Assembly (NCBI GenBank): GCA_018268055.1
Contig: JAFDXF010000076.1
Location: 124,001-188,000 of the forward strand
Length of the DNA: 64,000 nucleotides
Direction: 5' to 3'
Origin: Bacteroidota bacterium
Lineage (GTDB): Bacteria; Bacteroidota; Bacteroidia; Chitinophagales; Chitinophagaceae
Both the position numbers and the translations under genes were made by a program. The notes below the pieces were generated by a model, which searched no databases, had not been told where the DNA came from, and was given only the letters and a program-made list of their open reading frames with translations. Of this stretch, positions 52,980 to 60,577 are shown piece by piece (position 1 is the first letter of the stretch; every line of letters begins with the position of its first letter).

Positions 52980-53435
52980 TCAAACGCCATCTCTAATCTT
53001 ATCGAGCAGATTGCTTAAAATATTAGCTTCTTCTTCAGAAATTTTACTCAGAATCTGGTCCATTTCGTCTTGTTTTTCATCCAAATTCTTTAACAAAGCC
53101 TTCCCTTTGTCGGTAATGTGTATATCCACAAGGCGACGATCTGTTTTACAAATAATTTTTTTAGCCAAACCTTTTGTTACCAAACGATCAACGATCCGAC
53201 TCGTATCACTCATTTTTTCCAACATTCGTTCCCGTATCTGAAGAGTAGAAAGTGGTTCGGGGTGGCTGCCCCGTAAAATGCGAAGAATATTGAATTGCTG
53301 TGAAGTAATATCCTTCGTATCTAAAATTTCTTTGATTTTATCACGCAGCCAACTTTCAGTAAAGATGAGATTGATAGATGCTTTTTGATAAGCATTACGA
53401 AACTTTTGCTGATGTATGTCTTGTTCTATACCCAT
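52980..53435 (-). CDS. MarR-family transcriptional regulator
   Basis: The 151-residue protein has a MarR-type winged helix: ILDTKDITSQQFNILRILRGSH, LSTLQIRERMLEKMSDTSRIVDRLVTKGLAKKII and CKTDRRLVDIHITDKGKALL. MarR proteins bind palindromic sites and respond to small aromatic or oxidising compounds. A perfect inverted repeat lies 32 bases upstream. Its target may be its own gene or the SnoaL-like gene next to it. The ligand is unknown. Confidence 0.88.
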   Translation of the reverse strand: MGIEQDIHQQKFRNAYQKASINLIFTESWLRDKIKEILDTKDITSQQFNILRILRGSHPEPLSTLQIRERMLEKMSDTSRIVDRLVTKGLAKKIICKTDRRLVDIHITDKGKALLKNLDEKQDEMDQILSKISEEEANILSNLLDKIRDGV

Positions 53436-53466
53436 AATTCAATAGTACAAAGAAATATAAAAGTAA

Positions 53467-53502
53467 ATAGTTTCAGGAAAATAATCACCTTCCTGAAACT
53501 AT
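53467..53502 (-). terminator. Perfect 13-bp inverted repeat between the SnoaL-like and MarR genes
   Basis: The arms ATAGTTTCAGGAA and TTCCTGAAACTAT pair fully, with a 10-base loop. On the minus strand the right arm is followed by a T-rich stretch (TTTACTTTTATATTTC), so it probably ends the SnoaL-like transcript. An alternative is an operator for the MarR protein encoded just downstream. Confidence 0.6.
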
Positions 53503-53519
53503 AAATCTTTAAAGGCAAA

Positions 53520-53873
53520 TTAATTGTTGTAATAAAATTTTTCTTCAACTATTTTACCGTTTTTCCAACGCTGCATAGACACCTGGCGATAGTTACGTAC
53601 ACCATATTCAGTATGTGTATAATCCATCCACCACTCAATAGCAGCTACATCATCACTAATAATCGTATTCAATACTTTAGCACCACGAAACTCAGTAAGA
53701 CCGCCTACGAATGCTTTTTCATATTCGCGGTTTACATCTTTTCCAACACGAGCGGGATAGTCATTATCCTGCATTACAACATCATCAGCATAGAATTTTT
53801 CAAATGCTTCTAATATTTTTCCTTCAAGGATCATTTGGTTGAGTTGATCAACGTTTGTTCTTAAATCATGCAT
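53520..53873 (-). CDS. SnoaL/NTF2-like small protein
   Basis: The 117-residue protein fits the cone-shaped NTF2/SnoaL fold: an N-terminal helix (LNQMILEGKILEAFEKFYADDVVMQDNDY), then beta strands with IEWWMDYTH and QRWKNGKIVEEKFYYN. Family members are polyketide cyclases or small binding proteins of unknown role. It has its own promoter at 53893-53900. The MarR gene lies downstream on the same strand, separated by a hairpin. Confidence 0.75.
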   Translation of the reverse strand: MHDLRTNVDQLNQMILEGKILEAFEKFYADDVVMQDNDYPARVGKDVNREYEKAFVGGLTEFRGAKVLNTIISDDVAAIEWWMDYTHTEYGVRNYRQVSMQRWKNGKIVEEKFYYNN

Positions 53874-53892
53874 ATAATTAAATTTAGAAATG

Positions 53893-53900
53893 CAAAATTA
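53893..53900 (-). promoter_or_regulatory. -7 promoter element for the SnoaL-like gene
   Basis: Read on the minus strand the bases are TAATTTTG, an exact TAnnTTTG match, 19 bases upstream of the ATG at 53873. Confidence 0.5.
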
Positions 53901-54025
53901 ATGTTTAAACATTGATTTACCAAATATTTCTTCTTTCCACTTATTTTTTATTAAGAAGACTTTAAAAGCAGCATTTAGTCCGGCATTGTGCTCTTATTAA
54001 TCTCAATAACCAATAAATCTTTTTT

Positions 54026-54115
54026 ATGAAAATAATTCGCAACTCCTTCAGCAACTTTCTTGAGGGCTTTCTGTCATTTTATACTTTGCTTTATACAGAA
54101 ATTAAAAAGTGGTAA
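54026..54115 (+). other. Possible 29-residue ORF in an intergenic gap
   Basis: An ATG at 54026 opens 29 codons ending TAA, encoding a peptide with a basic start (MKIIRNSF) and a hydrophobic middle (FLEGFLSFYTLLYTEI). The gap of 249 bases between the SnoaL-like and DinB genes holds nothing else that I can see. There is no clear promoter or ribosome binding site, so this may be chance. Confidence 0.2.
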
Positions 54116-54122
54116 TAACAAT

Positions 54123-54605
54123 TTATTTACCCTTAGCTGTTCGGATTTTTCCTGCCATTTTAAAAATATTATAGAGATGATGTGCTTCGTGCAATAAGAA
54201 GTGGTTCATCCAATGCTGCAATTTTAATTTGCCGTAATTTGGATGGGTGCCTGTTTTATTTAATTCGGAAAGTGGCAGCGGTAGATATTGTGCCGCCATT
54301 TCTTTTCTGGTGGTTATAAAATCCTGCATTACTTCTCTTACAGATTTTGTACAGTTTTCTATAAAAATCTGATCTTCAAAAGGGCTATAAAGTTCAAATT
54401 GCGGATTTTCCGAGTTTCGAATCTCATTTACTCTCGCTTGAAACACTCGTTGATAAGTTTGCAAATGCACAATCGTTTCAAAAATTGACCATTGGTTTGA
54501 GTCGTTCTTTTTCTTGATATCATTCTCAGACAAATCGTCGATAATATCTAATAATGCTTTGTGCTGATATTGTAATCGGGTGGCAACAGAAGAGGACATT
54601 TCCAT
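54123..54605 (-). CDS. DinB-family protein
   Basis: The 160-residue protein has the four-helix DinB_2 pattern with three His that would hold a metal: ETIVHLQTYQRVF, and HWMNHFLLHEAHHLYNIFK. DinB-like enzymes include bacillithiol- and mycothiol-dependent S-transferases and others of unknown activity. It stands alone on the minus strand. The substrate thiol cannot be inferred from the sequence. Confidence 0.82.
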   Translation of the reverse strand: MEMSSSVATRLQYQHKALLDIIDDLSENDIKKKNDSNQWSIFETIVHLQTYQRVFQARVNEIRNSENPQFELYSPFEDQIFIENCTKSVREVMQDFITTRKEMAAQYLPLPLSELNKTGTHPNYGKLKLQHWMNHFLLHEAHHLYNIFKMAGKIRTAKGK

Positions 54606-54665
54606 TTCGATGATGTTTTAATTTTAATGGCATTATAGAAGTAACCGTTTGCAGAAAAGTTGCAT

Positions 54666-55694
54666 TTAAGACTCCCACACTTTAGTTCCTTCACTACAAT
54701 TGGCGCAGATATCAATATTTTTTCTTCCTTTTAGAATCTGCTGCCTGAAATTACGATATTTTCCGTTTTTCCAAACATCTTTAAAAGATTGTTTTTTCAA
54801 ATTGCCCATCGGGTGTTGTGTATCTTTATCAAAACAACAGGGAGCAACCACTCCATCCCAGGTGATCACAGGGTCATGCCACAACCTCCAGCAGTGATTA
54901 CCCAGTTTGCCTTTAAATTCATAGCCTTTTTCTGTTTTTCTATATCTGCTGTATTTATTGATTGTAGGGATCAGGTTATTCGGATCATTTTTATAATCGT
55001 AAATCTGAGCTGTTTTAAACCACACATCATCCACCCCGATTTCTTTGCCTAACTTTTTTACATCTTCAATTTGGTACTCATTTGGTTTTACTACCAAAAA
55101 TTGAAATACAATAAAAGGCTTTTTACTATTCAATTGTTTTTTCCATTTTACAATATTTTTAGCACCGGCAATTACTTTTTCTAAGTTTCCTCCTACTCTG
55201 TATTGTTGATACACATCCTGCGTTGTGCCATCAATAGAAATGATTAATCTGTCCAATCCGCTTTCAATGGTTCGCCGAGCATTATCATCAGTCAGGTAGT
55301 GCGCATTGGTAGAGGTGGCAGTGTATATTTTTTTTGAAGATGCATATTTTACCATATTCAGAAAATCGGGATTCAAATACGGCTCACCTTGAAAATAAAA
55401 AACAAGATACCAGAGCTGTTTGTGCAGTTGGTCAATCGTTTCTTTAAAAAAATTTTGCTCCAACATACCTGTTGGTCGTGTAAATGCTCGCAAACCACTT
55501 GGGCATTCAGGGCAGCGCAAGTTGCAAGAGGTAGTAGGCTCAAAAGATATAGATATAGGATAACCCCATTGTATAGGCTTTTTGAACCACTTACTGATAT
55601 GATAACTACTCCACACCTTCAGTGCGTTCCAAAACTTGCTTAAAGTAAGTTTGGATAAAAGGTTGAAGCTATCTCTTCGGCTAAATTTTGACAT
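54666..55694 (-). CDS. Radical SAM protein with SPASM-like C-terminus
   Basis: The 342-residue protein has the radical SAM cluster motif CNLRCPEC at about residues 57-64 (C-x3-C-x2-C), LWYLVFYFQGEPYLNP, and a C-terminal region with CCFDKDTQHPMGN and CANCSEG that could hold further iron-sulfur clusters, as in SPASM/Twitch enzymes. Such proteins often modify peptides or sugars. No precursor peptide or partner is visible nearby, so the substrate is open. A near-consensus -7 (TAACTTTA) lies just before the ATG at 55694. Confidence 0.88.
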   Translation of the reverse strand: MSKFSRRDSFNLLSKLTLSKFWNALKVWSSYHISKWFKKPIQWGYPISISFEPTTSCNLRCPECPSGLRAFTRPTGMLEQNFFKETIDQLHKQLWYLVFYFQGEPYLNPDFLNMVKYASSKKIYTATSTNAHYLTDDNARRTIESGLDRLIISIDGTTQDVYQQYRVGGNLEKVIAGAKNIVKWKKQLNSKKPFIVFQFLVVKPNEYQIEDVKKLGKEIGVDDVWFKTAQIYDYKNDPNNLIPTINKYSRYRKTEKGYEFKGKLGNHCWRLWHDPVITWDGVVAPCCFDKDTQHPMGNLKKQSFKDVWKNGKYRNFRQQILKGRKNIDICANCSEGTKVWES

Positions 55695-55747
55695 CGGCTG
55701 TAAAGTTAGTAGGAATGTAAAAAGACCAACTACATAGAATTGAAAAC

Positions 55748-56551
55748 ATGAGCATCATAGTTCATTATTTCCCAAATTCGTTAGAAAATAAAATAATTGG
55801 AAGTTGTAACTTGGTGTCTTATTCAAACTCAGTGAATCATTTTAATCAACCTTATCACATTTTCCCATTGGGAGACTCTGCTTTTGTAATTGATTTTGGA
55901 AATAAAATTGCCGATTCACTAAATGAACAGGTGTTGGCAGTATATGAACTATTACAAAAAAATCCTCTTCCGGGTATGATTGAATCAGTGCCGGCCTACA
56001 GTTCGCTTACCGTTCATTATGATTTTAAAAAATTAGTTGGCATCGTTCCCCATAAGAGTACCGTTTATGATTGGATGGCAAATGAATTGCGACAAAGAAT
56101 AGCAAAGCCGATCAAATATTCTTCTAAAGAAAAAAGGCTAATCAAGATTCCCGTTTGTTATGACGAAGAATTTGCTCCTGATTTGAATCACATCGCTAAG
56201 ATAAAAGATTTGTCGAAAGATGAAATTGTGCAACTGCATTGTACAAAAAAGTATAAAGTATATATGCTGGGCTTTTTACCGGGCTTTCCTTACTTGGGCA
56301 TTGTAGATGAAAGGTTAAAAATGCCTCGCAAAAATCAACCTGTACCAATAGCAGCAGGTAGTGTAGGCATTGCTGCGGAGCAAACCGGTATTTATCCATT
56401 AGCATCACCCGGTGGTTGGCAAATTATCGGCCGCACTCCTTTAAAAATGTTTCATCCGGAGAATGAAGTACCTGTTTTGCTCAAAGCAGGGGATATTGTT
56501 GAATTTTATGACATAAATAAAGAAGAATTTTATAGCCAAAAATGGCAATAA
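55748..56551 (+). CDS. pxpB: 5-oxoprolinase subunit B-like protein (PxpB/KipI family), unaccompanied
   Basis: The 267-residue protein has the PxpB core FPLGDSAFVIDFGNKI, ESVPAYSSLTVHYD, MLGFLPGFPYLGIVDERLKMPRK and GSVGIAAEQTGIYPLASPGGWQIIGRTP. PxpB normally works with PxpC and PxpA to open 5-oxoproline, but neither partner is encoded here. The ATG at 55748 gives about 28 extra N-terminal residues not typical of the family; an in-frame GTG at 55832 (start MNHFNQPYHIF) is a credible alternative. It is divergent from the radical SAM gene and followed by an Nfu gene. Confidence 0.82.
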   Translation: MSIIVHYFPNSLENKIIGSCNLVSYSNSVNHFNQPYHIFPLGDSAFVIDFGNKIADSLNEQVLAVYELLQKNPLPGMIESVPAYSSLTVHYDFKKLVGIVPHKSTVYDWMANELRQRIAKPIKYSSKEKRLIKIPVCYDEEFAPDLNHIAKIKDLSKDEIVQLHCTKKYKVYMLGFLPGFPYLGIVDERLKMPRKNQPVPIAAGSVGIAAEQTGIYPLASPGGWQIIGRTPLKMFHPENEVPVLLKAGDIVEFYDINKEEFYSQKWQ

Positions 56552-56591
56552 CCCTTTCCCACCTTCGTAAATGATAGCCGAATATTTTTTT

Positions 56592-56599
56592 TACTTTTG
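56592..56599 (+). promoter_or_regulatory. -7 promoter element for the Nfu-type gene
   Basis: The bases TACTTTTG match TAnnTTTG exactly, 20 bases before the ATG at 56620. Confidence 0.5.
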
Positions 56600-56619
56600 C
56601 CAAATAATTTTGTGAGATT

Positions 56620-57216
56620 ATGATAAAGACAGGAAACCCAATCATTAGCATTTATACCGAGATGACACCTAATCCCGAGACGATGAAGTTTGTTGCCAAT
56701 AAACTTTTATACCCGGGAAAAAGTATTGACTTCCCTGATATGGAAAGTGCAAAACCTTCTCCTTTAGCTACGGAATTGTTTGCCTTCCCATTTATAAAAG
56801 CAGTTTTTATTGCGAGCAATTTTGTTACACTTACCAAAACCAATGATACGGATTGGGAAGATGTGATTCCTTCTGTTCGTCAGTTTTTGAAAGATTATTT
56901 GGAAGAGGGCAAATTAGTGGTAAACGAAGATGAAGTAGTTGCTGTAAAAAAAGAAAGCAGTAATGAAGTGCAAGCCGATGATGACGATGTAGTAAAACGC
57001 ATCAAAGAATTATTAGAAAATTATGTAAAACCTGCCGTAGAGATGGATGGCGGTGCTATTCAATTTAAAAGTTATAACGATGGCGTAGTAAATCTGATGA
57101 TGCAGGGAAGTTGCAGCGGTTGTCCCTCCTCTATGATTACTTTAAAAGCCGGTATAGAAGGAATGATGAAGCGAATGATACCGGAAGTAAAAGAAGTGGT
57201 TGCCGAGGCAGAATAA
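56620..57216 (+). CDS. Nfu-type iron-sulfur cluster scaffold protein
   Basis: The 198-residue protein has an Nfu N-terminal domain (residues 8-93, with MTPNPETMKFVANKLLYPGKS and LFAFPFIKAVFIASNFVTLTK) and a NifU C-terminal domain (124-195) with the cluster-binding pair Cys165/Cys168 in GSCSGCPSSMITLKAGIE. It should accept and deliver 4Fe-4S clusters. It is monocistronic, with its own promoter at 56592 and a terminator at 57241. The two domains are joined by an acidic linker. Confidence 0.92.
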   Translation: MIKTGNPIISIYTEMTPNPETMKFVANKLLYPGKSIDFPDMESAKPSPLATELFAFPFIKAVFIASNFVTLTKTNDTDWEDVIPSVRQFLKDYLEEGKLVVNEDEVVAVKKESSNEVQADDDDVVKRIKELLENYVKPAVEMDGGAIQFKSYNDGVVNLMMQGSCSGCPSSMITLKAGIEGMMKRMIPEVKEVVAEAE

Positions 57217-57240
57217 ATATCTTATTTGGTTGAAATAATT

Positions 57241-57275
57241 AAAAGCATCTCGGATTTGGGATGCTTTTCTTTTTG
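57241..57275 (+). terminator. Intrinsic terminator after the Nfu-type gene
   Basis: Perfect 9-bp stem AAAAGCATC / GATGCTTTT with a 10-base loop, then CTTTTTG. Confidence 0.85.
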
Positions 57276-57292
57276 ACACTAACTTTACCATT

Positions 57293-58084
57293 ATGTCGTC
57301 CATTACATTTACTTTAATACAAACGAATCTTCATTGGGAAGATAAAGCAGCAAATTTGAAAATGCTGGAGCAGAAAATATTTTCTATAAAAGAAAAAACA
57401 GAGGTGGTGATACTTCCGGAAATGTTCAGTACAGGCTTCAGTATGAAACCTAAAGACATGGCTGAATCTATGAATGGGGAAACAGTGGTTTGGATGAAAA
57501 AAATAGCAGCAGAAAAAAAAATTATTCTGACCGGTAGTATAATAATAAAAGAAGGTGAACAATTTTTTAATCGCTTGATTTGGATGCTGCCCAACGGGCA
57601 ATATGGCATTTATGACAAGCGACATCGTTTTGCATTTGCCGGAGAAGACAAGGAATATGCTGCAGGGAATAAGCGACTTATTGCCTCTGTAAAAGGATGG
57701 AAAATAAACTTACAAATTTGTTACGATTTACGCTTCCCTGTTTGGGCAAGACAACAACAAACAAACAAAGAACCTGAGTTTGATGTACTAATCTATGTAG
57801 CCAATTGGCCCGAAAGAAGAAATCATGCATGGAAAACTTTACTGCAAGCAAGAGCAATAGAAAATCAATGTTATGTAATAGGTGTGAATAGAGTGGGTGA
57901 TGATGGAAATAAAATATATCACAGTGGCGACAGTATGGTAATTGACCCATTAGGCAATTCTTTGTATCATAAAAAAGATGACGAAGATGTTTTTACGATT
58001 ACTTTAGAAAAAGACATGCTTCAATCTATAAGAGAAAAGTTTCCTTTTTTAAAAGATGCGGATGAATTTCAAATTAGCTCATAA
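57293..58084 (+). CDS. Omega-amidase, carbon-nitrogen hydrolase family
   Basis: The 263-residue enzyme has the nitrilase-fold catalytic triad: Glu43 in VVILPEMFSTGFSM, Lys109 in IYDKRHRFAFAGED, and Cys143 in LQICYDLRFPVW. The CYDLRFPVW block and its short length match the omega-amidase (YafV/Nit2) branch, which hydrolyses 2-oxoglutaramate and 2-oxosuccinamate made by glutamine and asparagine transaminases. It is cytoplasmic. It is encoded after the Nfu terminator and 84 bases before an MFS gene. Confidence 0.88.
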   Translation: MSSITFTLIQTNLHWEDKAANLKMLEQKIFSIKEKTEVVILPEMFSTGFSMKPKDMAESMNGETVVWMKKIAAEKKIILTGSIIIKEGEQFFNRLIWMLPNGQYGIYDKRHRFAFAGEDKEYAAGNKRLIASVKGWKINLQICYDLRFPVWARQQQTNKEPEFDVLIYVANWPERRNHAWKTLLQARAIENQCYVIGVNRVGDDGNKIYHSGDSMVIDPLGNSLYHKKDDEDVFTITLEKDMLQSIREKFPFLKDADEFQISS

Positions 58085-58168
58085 TTTATTTTGAAGCGGG
58101 TTATAGCCAGAAATATTCTGTAAATGGTAATTCATTTCAATTGAGGTTGGTTATTTTTACTGTTGTAA

Positions 58169-59386
58169 ATGAAAAGTGCAACAACTGACAATAGCGGCGC
58201 TACGTCTATACAACAAGCTACTGCTTACGGAATTTTATTCAGCATAAGTTTTTCGCACATGCTGAATGATACAATTCAGTCTTTAATACCTTCTATTTAT
58301 CCTATATTAAAAAACAGTTTTGCATTAAATTTTGCTCAAATAGGTTTAATTCAACTCACCTTTCAATTAACTGCAAGTATTTTACAACCCTTTGTTGGTG
58401 CTTATACTGATAAAAAACCTCAACCATTCTCTCTGGCAATTGGCATGTGCATCACATTAGCAGGATTAATTTTTGTTTCGTTTGCCAATAGCTTTCATTT
58501 AATTCTTTTTTCAGTGGCTATGATTGGCGCAGGTTCTTCTGTTTTTCATCCGGAGTCATCCAAAATTGCATTTTTGGCATCTGGTGGAAAAAGGGGTCTT
58601 GCACAATCTATTTTTCAAGTGGGCGGCAACACAGGAACAGCAGTTGGTCCTTTGCTTGCTGCATTGATAATTGTTCGATATGGGCGTAGTCATGCTGCCT
58701 ATTTTGCGGTTTTAGCTTTGCTCGCTATAATGATATTGATTCATGTGGGTAAGTGGGCTAAGATTCGTATCGGCCAAATAAAAATGAATACTAAAAATGT
58801 AGCAAACAAAAACATACATCCAACTCTCTCCAAAAAGGAAGTACATACTTCTGTTGCGATTTTATTGGTTCTTATCTTTTCAAAATATTTTTATCTATCT
58901 AGCATCAGCAGTTACTATACATTTTATCTCATTGATAAATTTCATATCAGTATTCAACACTCGCAATTATTTCTGTTTGCCTTTCTCTTGGCAGCTGCTG
59001 TTGGCACTTATTTGGGTGGCCCTTTAGGTGATAAATATGGACGTAAATATGTAATCTGGTTTTCTATTCTTGGCGTGGCGCCTTTCACTTTGCTGCTTCC
59101 TTTTGTCAGTTTATTCTGGACAGCAGTGCTGAGTGTGATCATCGGCTTAATCTTATCTTCAGCCTTTCCGGCTATTCTTGTTTATGCACAAGAATTAATG
59201 CCCGGTAAAATTGGGATGGTATCAGGGTTGTTTTTTGGATTTGCTTTTGGAATGGGCGGTTTAGGCTCCGCATTGCTAGGCATGTTGGCCGATGCAACTA
59301 GCATTTATTTTGTTTACCATGTGTGTGCTTTTCTACCTCTAATCGGGCTCATTACATGGATGCTGCCAGATTTGAAAAAAGCGTAA
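58169..59386 (+). CDS. Fosmidomycin-resistance-type MFS exporter
   Basis: The 405-residue protein has 12 predicted helices and the Fsr-family opening FSISFSHMLNDTIQSLIPSIYPILK, the motif VGAYTDKKPQPF and later GPLGDKYGRKYVIWFSI. It resembles fosmidomycin and trimethoprim exporters. A partial -7 (TACTGTTG) lies near the start. Real substrates are unknown. Confidence 0.85.
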   Translation: MKSATTDNSGATSIQQATAYGILFSISFSHMLNDTIQSLIPSIYPILKNSFALNFAQIGLIQLTFQLTASILQPFVGAYTDKKPQPFSLAIGMCITLAGLIFVSFANSFHLILFSVAMIGAGSSVFHPESSKIAFLASGGKRGLAQSIFQVGGNTGTAVGPLLAALIIVRYGRSHAAYFAVLALLAIMILIHVGKWAKIRIGQIKMNTKNVANKNIHPTLSKKEVHTSVAILLVLIFSKYFYLSSISSYYTFYLIDKFHISIQHSQLFLFAFLLAAAVGTYLGGPLGDKYGRKYVIWFSILGVAPFTLLLPFVSLFWTAVLSVIIGLILSSAFPAILVYAQELMPGKIGMVSGLFFGFAFGMGGLGSALLGMLADATSIYFVYHVCAFLPLIGLITWMLPDLKKA

Positions 59387-59461
59387 AGAAATCTGTTTCT
59401 CCTTTATAATGAAATAGGCTTTAAGAAATCATTTGAAATATATTACACTACTATTTTCAAA

Positions 59462-60454
59462 TTAATAGGGTAATGTGATAGATAATGAGTCAACTAATTC
59501 GCCAGTATATTCATTTTCAAGATAAGTAACTACACCCTCCGGGAACTTGGTTATGTTTTGTGTAGTAAAACCCCATGGCTCCCAATAAACAGCTAATAAT
59601 TGCGCATAAGTCTTTTCATCCCAATGAGCAAATAAAGGCATAGTGTAATTATTGTTTATGGGCAGTGATTCAATTGTTACCCCTGTTTCATCTTCTGTAA
59701 TATTATATTGCACCTTATATCGCAACAAGTAATTTAAGTAATGAAATCGAGCGCATAATTCTTCAAACTGAATTGGATGAAGATCATTGTCATTGATTTG
59801 ATTAAGAAGTGGCTCTAGTTCTTTTTTTACTAATCCATTGTCTTGAATACAAGCAATAATACCAAAGCCGTTTACGCCAAGTGAAAAAGCAAGATTAATT
59901 GGATTATCCCGATAGTGAAAAATATCTTTTGAATATTTATCTCTTACCACAGCAATACTCCATGGCTTAAGCCCTTTAAACCGAACAGGATAAACAGCAG
60001 ACTGAAGCATCAAATGAAACAAACTAAACTTTTCTTGTAATCTTGAAGATAATCGAAGTTCTTTATCTTTCTTTTTCTGACTTTTTTCTTCTAACAATAA
60101 ATCGTGATATAATATTCCATAGACCAATTTTCCGATCCAAAGAAATAGTTTTTCTTCAGAAAGAGATCGCATTGTTTCAAATCCTTCAGCAAAAGCGAGC
60201 TGTACTTCTTTTTCCAAATCGGCAAATGCGCGGAGTACTTTTTCTGAACAGGGTAAGGTCATTTCTTCGTAAGTAATAGAAGAAACCTGATCAATCATTT
60301 TAAATTTCTTGCCTCGTAAATTAAAGCGATCTATTACCCAGTCAGGAAAAATATTTATTCTTGCATTCTCATCTGTGTGATCTAATCCTGTAAGAAAACA
60401 CTTATCCGTTTCAATTTTGTTATTTAAAAAAGGATTGTAATAGGAAGTAAGCAC
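59462..60454 (-). CDS. Protein of unknown function with decayed HNH-like N-terminus
   Basis: The 330-residue protein has no signal peptide or membrane helix. Its first 45 residues, with CFLTG at 19-23 and INIFPDWVIDRF at 33-44, look like the treble-clef start of HNH-type proteins (CxxCG, then EHxFPxWL), but the second Cys and the His are absent. The rest, with helical and later beta-rich parts, I do not recognise. The start is GTG at 60454, five bases after a perfect -7 element. It is transcribed alone. Confidence 0.65.
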   Translation of the reverse strand: MLTSYYNPFLNNKIETDKCFLTGLDHTDENARINIFPDWVIDRFNLRGKKFKMIDQVSSITYEEMTLPCSEKVLRAFADLEKEVQLAFAEGFETMRSLSEEKLFLWIGKLVYGILYHDLLLEEKSQKKKDKELRLSSRLQEKFSLFHLMLQSAVYPVRFKGLKPWSIAVVRDKYSKDIFHYRDNPINLAFSLGVNGFGIIACIQDNGLVKKELEPLLNQINDNDLHPIQFEELCARFHYLNYLLRYKVQYNITEDETGVTIESLPINNNYTMPLFAHWDEKTYAQLLAVYWEPWGFTTQNITKFPEGVVTYLENEYTGELVDSLSITLPY

Positions 60455-60459
60455 AACTG

Positions 60460-60467
60460 CAAAAGTA
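60460..60467 (-). promoter_or_regulatory. -7 promoter element for the unknown protein at 59462
   Basis: Read on the minus strand the bases are TACTTTTG, an exact TAnnTTTG match. Only five bases lie between it and the GTG start, so a leaderless mRNA is expected. Confidence 0.55.
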
Positions 60468-60577
60468 ACTTTTATGAATTTACCGTTAATCTTAAATCAG
60501 CATCTTCATAATTGTATTTCTATTTTCGTAAATATCAGACAAATGAATCATCCTCTATTTCGAATGTGAGCAGTAGA

